Of a stretch of DNA of 64,000 nt, positions 60,234 to 64,000 are shown piece by piece. Every line of letters begins with the position of its first letter. Within the stretch, counting starts at the first letter, position 1. The DNA is from Bacteroidota bacterium (GTDB taxonomy: Bacteria; Bacteroidota; Bacteroidia; Chitinophagales; JADJOU01), in assembly GCA_016713645.1 (NCBI GenBank), contig JADJOU010000014.1, positions 45,528 through 109,527 of the forward strand, read 5' to 3'. Under the pieces are notes generated by a model that did no database searches, had not been told where the DNA came from, and was given only the letters and a program-made list of their open reading frames with translations. A program made the translations under genes and the position numbers.

Positions 60234-61125
60234 CTAAAATGGATTAATTCGCTCGCTATTGGCCACGTGTAAATACACCATCGTGGTTTCAATTGAACTA
60301 TGACCTAATAAGTTTTTATTGTGAGAATATTCAATCCATCTTCCAACAGATGCGTTGCATAAGTATGTCGCAGTGTATGAACATTCATCGGCTTTTTAAT
60401 TCCTGCTGCTTTCGCCGCCTCTTTCACGGCCCATTGAACTCCGCGTTGAGAATACCTACTATCGAATTCGCCTCCTGCCCTGTTCTCTCTCGGCATGCCA
60501 AATAGATAATCTGTGGGAGCTTCGCATTCGATATACTTTTGTATTCCTCGAATCAACATATTGGATAGAGGAACATAGCGATCTCGATGTCACTTAGTCA
60601 TAGGCACTAAAAGGGTCTTTCTGTCATAATCGATATGTGCCAATCTTATACTGCGCACTTCCATGCATCGCAATCCACAGCCATAGAGCAAGCCAAGTAA
60701 CAATCGATGTTTCAATAATTTCGGAGCCATGAGTAAACGCCTCATTTCTTCGCGACTCAATACGATGGGAAGTTTCAATTCTTTCTTGATAGAAGGAAGC
60801 GCAATGCGCTTATCATTTAATCCTTCCAATCGAAATAGGAATCGCAATCCATAGACAGAATGTTTGAAGTAGCTCTCAGAGGGCGTATTGTGTTGCTGTT
60901 GGACGTGATAGAGATAATCGGAGATTTGGTCTTCATCCAATTCAGTAGGCAAGCACTCAAAGTGCAAGACGAGTTTGGCGAGGTGCTGCGCGTAGTTGCG
61001 AAAGGTACTTTCGCTCTTACCAGAGATGGATATACGCGACTTAATTTTTCTAATTGATCAGAAAATTGTGGTACTTTAGCACATGCGAGAGCAACTAAAG
61101 ATTCGGTAGGCTTTTTTTGTGTCAT
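60234..61125 (-). pseudogene. Tyrosine recombinase of the IS91-type element, frameshifted, one in-frame TGA
   Basis: The N-terminal SAM-like domain is spread over two frames (61125-60817 and 60967-60590). Catalytic residues are visible: the first Arg in LLYGCGLRCMEV (about 60680), H-x-L-R-H in NVHTLRHTYATHLLEDG (about 60350), and after a further one-base frameshift at about 60310 LLGHSSIETTMVYLHVANSERINPF with the Tyr nucleophile, ending at the stop 60234-60236. A TGA at 60590-60592 replaces the Gly of the usual KGxxDRxVP in VPMTK-stop-HRDRYVPLS. In IS91-type elements this gene probably helps resolve or integrate the transposon. Confidence 0.75.
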
Positions 61126-61246
61126 GATATTTAATTTTGATGAACTATAAATGTACTGATACTTGAGAAAACTACCGAAGGTTTAGTGCAACATTGGTTT
61201 GTGCAAGTTGGGATTGACGGAATTCTCCAGTTCTCTTTAGAATAAA

Positions 61247-61262
61247 GCTGTCCGTATGTCTC
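61247..61262. repeat. Right arm of the 16-bp inverted repeat
   Basis: GCTGTCCGTATGTCTC is the exact inverse complement of 58005-58020. It also forms part of a local hairpin, GTCCGTA (61250-61256) with TACGGAC ten bases later. Confidence 0.75.
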
Positions 61263-61413
61263 TGACTACGGACAAAATTTTAAAACGAAAAGCGAAACAA
61301 GAAGCCGAGATTTAATCCAATTAAAGTGTGGACGTCATAATTAACGCAGATAAGCTTCATTTTATAGATAAACCAAAATGCAATCTTCTTTCAATTTAGT
61401 TATATTTGCATGT

Positions 61414-61989
61414 ATGGAGGCAAAGAATTTATACATTATTGCTGGATGTAACGGAGCGGGAAAGACCACAGCTTCTTTTACAATTTTGCCAGTGATTTTG
61501 GATTGTAAAGAATTTGTCAATGCTGATGAAATTGCCAAAGGCCTTTCTCCTTTTCAACCAGAAAAAGTTTCCTTTGAAGCAGGTAGAATAATGCTTCACA
61601 GAATTACTGAATTGTTATCTCAAAATGAAAGCTTCGCATTTGAAACAACCCTCGCAACGAGGAGTTATAAAAACAGAGTTCTTGAAGCAAAAGAGAATAA
61701 TTACAATGTAACCTTGCTGTTTTTTTGGCTAAAAAATCCAGAATTAGCAAAAGAAAGAGTGAAGACAAGAGTTCTAGAGGGTGGTCACAATATTCCAGAA
61801 GATGTAATCGAAAGAAGATATTATAAAGGAATTAAGAATCTATTCGAAATTTATCTTTCAATTGTTGACCAAGCGCTAATTTTCGATAATTCAGAAGGAA
61901 AACATGATTTGATAGCTGAAATGCTAACTAACAAAGAAATAAATATTCTTAATGAGACTAAATTCAACGAATTAAAAAAATACTTATGA
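61414..61989 (+). CDS. Zeta-toxin-like P-loop kinase
   Basis: The start at 61414 (MEAKNLYIIAGCNGAGKTTAS) puts the Walker A GCNGAGKTT near residue 10, as usual for the family. An in-frame ATG at 61378 would add 12 residues. Other family marks are the substrate-binding NADEIAKGLSPF, SFEAGRIML, FAFETTLATRSY and the lid RVLEGGHNIPEDVIERRYYKG. Zeta toxins phosphorylate UDP-N-acetylglucosamine and block peptidoglycan synthesis, but stand-alone members in Bacteroidota may have other substrates. There is no epsilon antitoxin upstream. A 48-codon gene overlaps the stop by four bases (ATGA), which makes it the candidate partner. The frame is intact. Confidence 0.85.
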   Translation: MEAKNLYIIAGCNGAGKTTASFTILPVILDCKEFVNADEIAKGLSPFQPEKVSFEAGRIMLHRITELLSQNESFAFETTLATRSYKNRVLEAKENNYNVTLLFFWLKNPELAKERVKTRVLEGGHNIPEDVIERRYYKGIKNLFEIYLSIVDQALIFDNSEGKHDLIAEMLTNKEINILNETKFNELKKYL

Positions 61990-62132
61990 CAACAGAGTTA
62001 AAAATAGAGATTCGGAATAAAATATTGAAAGGACTTGAGATGGCCTATGAAAAGATGATTGCATTCAAAAAAGAACATAAAAGTGAGCTTGTAATCATAC
62101 AAGATAATAAAATAGTTAAGATTAAGTTATAA
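61986..62132 (+). CDS. 48-residue partner of the zeta-toxin-like kinase, candidate antitoxin
   Basis: The ATG at 61986-61988 overlaps the kinase stop as ATGA, strong evidence of translational coupling. The product (MTTELKIEIRNKILKGLEMA, AYEKMIAFKKEHKSELVIIQ, ending IVKIKL) looks like one amphipathic helix followed by a short beta hairpin. It is lysine-rich and lacks Cys, Trp and Pro. No family is recognised. Position and size suggest a toxin-neutralising or activity-modifying role; this is inference. Confidence 0.65.
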   Translation: MTTELKIEIRNKILKGLEMAYEKMIAFKKEHKSELVIIQDNKIVKIKL

Positions 62133-62370
62133 AGCCTTGCTTAATTAATATCCTAATTGCTTCGATTGCTCCAATTGCCCTCTGTGGCTGCTTCTTGAGA
62201 TTATTATTATAAATGTGCCAGAAAAAAACGATATTTGATAATATCAAATGATAGTATCAATAAAGTTAATTATGACATTATCCTGAGTTCTTCATCATCT
62301 GCAGTTCCCGCATACCGCGCTCAGTTGGGGCGTTATTAGACAATATATTTGTAAAGAAAGCGACTTGTAA

Positions 62371-62814
62371 TTACTTCCCTTTTTTATACAGTTTGTTTTT
62401 CAATTCAGAAGTAGTAATACACATATCATAACCCTTCTTTAACAAACCGTTAATGAGCACTTTATCGCCTGTCCAAATCCTGCATTTCTTATACCTTCCC
62501 AATGCTACAAATCCAAAATCGTCTCTATCAATACCACTGACAATTTCCTCTGATTCCTCTAAATACTTTCTGGGAATAGTATTCACCTTAATCAACTTTA
62601 CACGAGTTTTCAAAAATGCATATTCGATATCGAATACTTTTCGGCTTAAGTGAGAGCTTCTTCTAATTTTATCAAGATGATTATTGATTTCAATAAAAAT
62701 AAAATCTGGAGCAAAAAATTGAATTTTACTTTTTGATTTAAAAATACTAGCAACGGATCCTCTAGGTGAAATTAGGGCGCTAATGAAGACATTGCTATCT
62801 GTAATTACGATCAT
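62371..62814 (-). CDS. PIN-domain toxin (VapC-like ribonuclease)
   Basis: The 147-residue product is a PIN-domain protein of the 'toxin component, PIN family' type. The first catalytic Asp is in MIVITDSNVFISALISPRG (residue 6). Further acidic residues are in FIEINNHLDKI and the GIDRDDFGFVALG segment (residues ~95-107, the DxDD-like metal site), followed by WTGDKVLINGLLKKGY. Such proteins cleave specific RNAs and are held by a DNA-binding antitoxin encoded upstream. Here a 50-codon reading frame on the same strand overlaps its start by 20 bases. The frame is intact. It lies downstream of, and convergent with, the zeta-toxin pair. Confidence 0.85.
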   Translation of the reverse strand: MIVITDSNVFISALISPRGSVASIFKSKSKIQFFAPDFIFIEINNHLDKIRRSSHLSRKVFDIEYAFLKTRVKLIKVNTIPRKYLEESEEIVSGIDRDDFGFVALGRYKKCRIWTGDKVLINGLLKKGYDMCITTSELKNKLYKKGK

Positions 62815-62947
62815 TCAACAGAGGTTTAATGTACTTCTCCGTAATATTTCTGTTAATAGCTTTGGAAATTTCCCGTATAGCAATCGCTTTTGTCTCGTAT
62901 TTACGAGCATTTCGCTTTGATTTAATAGTGGGTGTTTTCTTATTCAT
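62795..62947 (-). CDS. 50-residue basic protein overlapping the PIN toxin gene, candidate antitoxin
   Basis: The frame from ATG 62947 to TAG 62795 encodes MNKKTPTIKSKRNARKYETK, AIAIREISKAINRNITEKYI and KPLLNDRNYR. It overlaps the toxin start by 20 bases. About a third of the residues are Lys or Arg, so it could bind DNA or RNA. I recognise no family, but the order antitoxin-toxin with overlap matches VapBC-like modules. It is shorter than most VapB proteins (70-90 residues). Confidence 0.6.
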   Translation of the reverse strand: MNKKTPTIKSKRNARKYETKAIAIREISKAINRNITEKYIKPLLNDRNYR

Positions 62948-63135
62948 ACATACAAAAATAGTGATTTTTGAAATAATCCAGATTATTCTTTAGCTATTTT
63001 TATTGGAATCTCCTCGTCAGTACTTTTTAATAGCAAGCATTTGACTGGAGATTGATAAACCAATTTAGAATAATAAAAGATTCGATAGATATTCAAAAAA
63101 AAAAATGATTTGTCACCTTAGATCAATAGTTCAAA

Positions 63136-64000
63136 TTATTTCTTCGGCTTTTCAAAAGCATCCATCAATTTCGCTCTTTGATATTTATCCCAAGCGTGGT
63201 TTTTATAGTAGTCTTCAATTAAACTTGTGTAATTGGCTTTGCTCTTGAAATTCTTTAAAGCGCCTTTTGCTGGGCCATTTAATCGCCCATTGAAACTCAC
63301 GCAGCCGTCAAATAAAACAGGAAGGAATGAGGCCTTTAATTCACCCAATTCTTCAATGGCTTCAATCGCATTTACCCGCGTTCTAAATTCAAAGGACTTA
63401 GAGGCAATGAAAATTAAAGAGTCGAGGTGTTTGACATAATTCGGGTCATTTGTTTTTTTCATTTCTCTCGCCAATATTTTATGTCTAGTGATTTCGATAT
63501 TTCTATTGAAACCCAATAGCGGCCTTGTCATATCCGTATAGGTTTTGAAAGAATTGGAATCTGTCTTGCAGAGAATTTCAAGTGCCGTTTTGATATTGAA
63601 GTAAGAAGTGTCTTTTAAAACTTCTATTAAGCTAGACTTAAATGAAGCTCTTTTTACGCCATAATTTTGGAGCACTTCTCTGCGCACTTGGTGGTGTTTG
63701 TCTTTGATTGCCCTGAGCATGAATTTCTCAATATCCGCATCTGCAGAGTCTTTGGCGAGTTGACTGATGATATTCAATTTTGAATATAAAAATTCTTCTC
63801 GATCAAAGGCTTTCAATAGTGCATCTTTTTTGCTCTCGATACTGCTATCGCGCATGGCATATATCGCTTCAAAGCGAGAGATGAAATAGGGAGATGATAT
63901 TGCTTGATTCTTCAAGGATGCCATGCTTCTATTGAATTGAGCTCTTTTTAAAATCTGATTTCTTCCATCTACCAATACAAATGAGATATCCATTGGGTTC
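63136..64000 (-). CDS. C-terminal part of an M1-family aminopeptidase, 5' end outside window
   Basis: The frame is open to the window edge (N-P before MDISFVLVDG), so the start lies beyond 64000. The 285 visible residues read ISFVLVDGRNQILKRAQFNRSM, SPYFISRFEAIYAMRD and then helical HEAT-like repeats (DKHHQVRREVLQNYG, FRTRVNAIEAIEELG), ending in a charged tail AFEKPKK. This is the usual C-terminal region of large Bacteroidota M1 zinc aminopeptidases. The HExxH catalytic domain would lie outside the window. The assignment rests on the FVL.D...ILK segment and the HEAT-like tail, so another HEAT-repeat protein is possible. Confidence 0.6.
   Translation of the reverse strand, partial: NPMDISFVLVDGRNQILKRAQFNRSMASLKNQAISSPYFISRFEAIYAMRDSSIESKKDALLKAFDREEFLYSKLNIISQLAKDSADADIEKFMLRAIKDKHHQVRREVLQNYGVKRASFKSSLIEVLKDTSYFNIKTALEILCKTDSNSFKTYTDMTRPLLGFNRNIEITRHKILAREMKKTNDPNYVKHLDSLIFIASKSFEFRTRVNAIEAIEELGELKASFLPVLFDGCVSFNGRLNGPAKGALKNFKSKANYTSLIEDYYKNHAWDKYQRAKLMDAFEKPKK

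Larger units (their letters stand above)
59102..61125 (-). mobile_element. IS91-family element with tyrosine recombinase and transposase genes, both frameshifted
   Basis: A tyrosine recombinase gene is followed on the same strand by a Y2/IS801-type transposase gene. Some IS91 members carry this arrangement, with the recombinase upstream. IS91 elements move by rolling-circle-like replication without terminal inverted repeats. Both genes have several indels and one in-frame TGA, so the copy is inactive as read. Confidence 0.75.

Noticed and set aside
1..64000. tRNA, rRNA, riboswitch or CRISPR features
   Set aside because: A visual scan for T-loop (GGTTCGAATCC-like) and rRNA motifs and for short regular repeats with unique spacers found none I could support.

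Overview
The window comes from a member of the Bacteroidota, most likely an environmental one near the Chitinophagales/Saprospiria/Cytophagales. The signs are several very large secreted proteins ending in type IX secretion (T9SS) sorting domains, a GldB gliding/T9SS lipoprotein, an HU-CCDC81/SPOR protein, an OMP_b-brl_3-type TonB receptor, low-GC AT-rich spacers, and almost no Shine-Dalgarno sequences. I saw no rRNA, tRNA or CRISPR array.

Layout. (1) 1-6.8 kb: two paralogous T9SS-exported proteins built of CARDB-like, choice-of-anchor-J-like and Ig/PKD-like repeats. (2) 6.9-14.3 kb: housekeeping and envelope genes: a YbhN/AglD-type flippase-like membrane protein, a degenerate RfaE2-like nucleotidyltransferase, LpxK, PyrH, a DUF1295 protein, a DedA protein, a damaged response regulator, FabG and DapA. 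(3) 14.5-34 kb: an accessory surface-protein region. It holds a fibre-like protein with seven long repeats, an RCC1 propeller protein followed by fourteen 51-residue repeats, and two related giant proteins with glycine-rich and 51-residue repeats. A 2,4-dienoyl-CoA reductase lies among them. (4) 34.3-45.9 kb: Hsp20, arginine decarboxylase, Tgt, a flavin-reductase-like protein, PAP2 phosphatase, an AlkB-type monooxygenase, DinB, GldB, two lipoproteins and RluB. (5) 46-58 kb: an ABC exporter, a SPOR/HU protein, cyanophycin synthetase (without cyanophycinase here), a TonB-family receptor and a two-part amidohydrolase. (6) 58-63 kb: a small genomic island with an orphan gene in cassette-like flanks, an IS91-family element carrying a tyrosine recombinase, a zeta-toxin-like kinase with a 48-residue partner, and a PIN toxin with a 50-residue overlapping partner. 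The window ends inside an M1-type aminopeptidase.

A notable property of the sequence is patchy damage. About fifteen genes carry frameshifts, several explained by one base too few or too many in a short homopolymer, including in the essential gene fabG. Three genes carry an in-frame TGA and two have internal deletions. Long intact genes lie between them. I think this mostly reflects consensus errors in a draft (for example long-read) assembly rather than gene death, so broken genes are annotated over their full reconstructed span and the breakpoints are given.

The spacers are also informative. There is a diverged interspersed repeat in three places (about 19.2, 36.3 and 46.0 kb), a tandem pair of fold-back MITE-like units at 42.3-42.6 kb, and GNRA-loop hairpins. 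Several clean rho-independent terminators fix the ends of transcription units.
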